5,382 nt of DNA from Lachnospiraceae bacterium (lineage in GTDB: Bacteria; Bacillota_A; Clostridia; Lachnospirales; Lachnospiraceae): assembly GCA_028694115.1 (NCBI GenBank), contig JAQUUB010000203.1:1-5382 (forward strand), given 5' to 3'. A model generated the notes under the pieces. That model ran no database searches, was not told the origin of the DNA, and saw only the letters and a list, made by a program, of their open reading frames with translations. The position numbers and the translations under genes were made by a program. Positions 4,940-5,382 of the stretch are shown here, piece after piece (positions within the stretch are counted from its first letter, which is position 1; every line of letters starts with the position of its first letter).

Positions 4940-5083
4940 GATTTCGGAGGATCTCTTTATTCTCACTATACAAGCAAACTCCTAAGGGATTTCATTTATG
5001 AAAGCAACAAGGGCAAGGATGTATTCTTTGTTAAGACGGAAGATGAAGCTATCGATATGCTTACGCATTACTTTCCAGTTTGA
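4940..5083 (+). pseudogene. C-terminal remnant of a DUF4180-family protein
   Basis: A 47-codon open stretch reads 'DFGGSLYSHYTSKLLRDFIY' and then 'ESNKGKDVFFVKTEDEAIDM', ending at TGA 5081-5083. This matches, from my knowledge of the family, the end of DUF4180 proteins ('DF..YTSK.LKDFIYESN.GKDIFFV..EEEAI'). Full members are about 110-120 residues, so the N-terminal 65-70 residues are missing. The frame stays open upstream to about 4907 without a start codon or ribosome binding site, and that part does not look like the family. The two extra residues between 'DF' and 'YTSK' compared with the remembered pattern suggest further decay. It lies between an intact flavin reductase gene and a broken transposase, so rearrangement here is likely. 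It is not expected to make a functional protein. Confidence 0.7.
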
Positions 5084-5119
5084 AGGGCAGAAACTTTGAT
5101 TAAGCGGCGGTGAGATTAT

Positions 5120-5382
5120 ATGGATTTAAAACAAAAAGCAAATAAATTCTTAAAGATGGGATAGCACAGGAGTGTAAAGACTTGCTTCAGCTTCTTGCAG
5201 AGCAGTATGCATTTCGGATATTGGCAATGGAGGTCATGCCGGATCATATCCATTTTTTACTGGATTGTAGACCACAGTTTTTGATTTCAGATATGATCAA
5301 GATCATGAAAGGAAATTTGGCAAGAAGACTTTTCCTTGATCACCCGGAAATGAAATCAAGTTTGTGGGGTGGACATCTCTGG
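5120..5382 (+). pseudogene. tnpA: IS200/IS605-family transposase TnpA, frameshifted, internally shortened and cut by the window end
   Basis: From 5146 onward the frame encodes the heart of a Y1 (HUH) single-strand transposase: 'LAEQYAFRILAMEVMPDHIH' with the metal-binding His-Ile-His at 5245-5253, then 'FLLDCRPQFLISDMIKIMKG', 'NLARRLFLDHPEMK' and 'LWGGHLW' at the window edge. The catalytic tyrosine would lie beyond 5382. The apparent start (ATG 5120, after GGTGAG) encodes 'MDLKQKANKFLKMG' and stops at TAG 5162-5164, in a different frame from the domain. The usual N-terminal strand region ('..LNYHFV..KYRRKV..') is absent, so a deletion whose length is not a multiple of three probably removed it. 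TnpA of this family normally acts as a dimer on hairpin ends of the element; no convincing left-end hairpin was found upstream. Confidence 0.8.

Noticed and set aside
5059..5105. Nested short inverted repeats (GCTTA/TAAGC and AGTTT/AAACT) as a left-end hairpin of the insertion sequence
   Set aside because: The stems are only five base pairs with long gaps and overlap the DUF4180 remnant; this is no better than chance.

Overview
The window looks like a stretch of a low-GC Clostridia genome, most like Lachnospiraceae. The signs are AAAGGAG-type ribosome binding sites, AT-rich codon use, sigma-A style promoters, and small proteins of types common in gut Firmicutes. It reads as an accessory, mosaic region: short complete genes of several families, tightly packed on the + strand, mixed with broken remnants and ending inside a decayed IS200/IS605-type transposase. 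I see no convincing gene on the - strand and no RNA gene or CRISPR array.

Layout. Bases 28-537 encode a stand-alone GyrI-like/AraC-type effector-binding domain protein. Bases 538-849 hold no confident gene, only short open fragments and a possible terminator. Bases 850-2727 form the clearest functional unit. A consensus promoter overlaps an 18-bp palindrome and drives a TetR-family regulator. An almost identical second palindrome follows, then a DUF1330-family protein and an MBL-fold hydrolase. An extended -10 promoter inside the end of the MBL gene probably drives a small XRE-type HTH protein (2747-2959). An unrecognised 61-residue ORF comes next, one base upstream of a YjbR/MmcQ-family gene.

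Bases 3578-3836 hold a GC-rich small gene of mobile-element character that appears to carry a one-base frameshift at its start codon. Its stop overlaps the GTG start of a very AT-rich GNAT acetyltransferase (3833-4336), followed by a flavin reductase-like protein (4372-4905). The last 480 bases hold a C-terminal DUF4180 remnant and a frameshifted, window-truncated IS200/IS605 tnpA.

How the parts fit. The best-supported idea is a self-regulated TetR / DUF1330 / MBL cassette with one shared operator sequence placed twice. I infer that it senses and transforms a small molecule, but the substrate cannot be read from the sequence. The effector-binding protein, GNAT and flavin reductase are also generic small-molecule-handling families. 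Together with the remnants and GC jumps, they suggest an accumulation site for acquired accessory genes rather than one integrated pathway.
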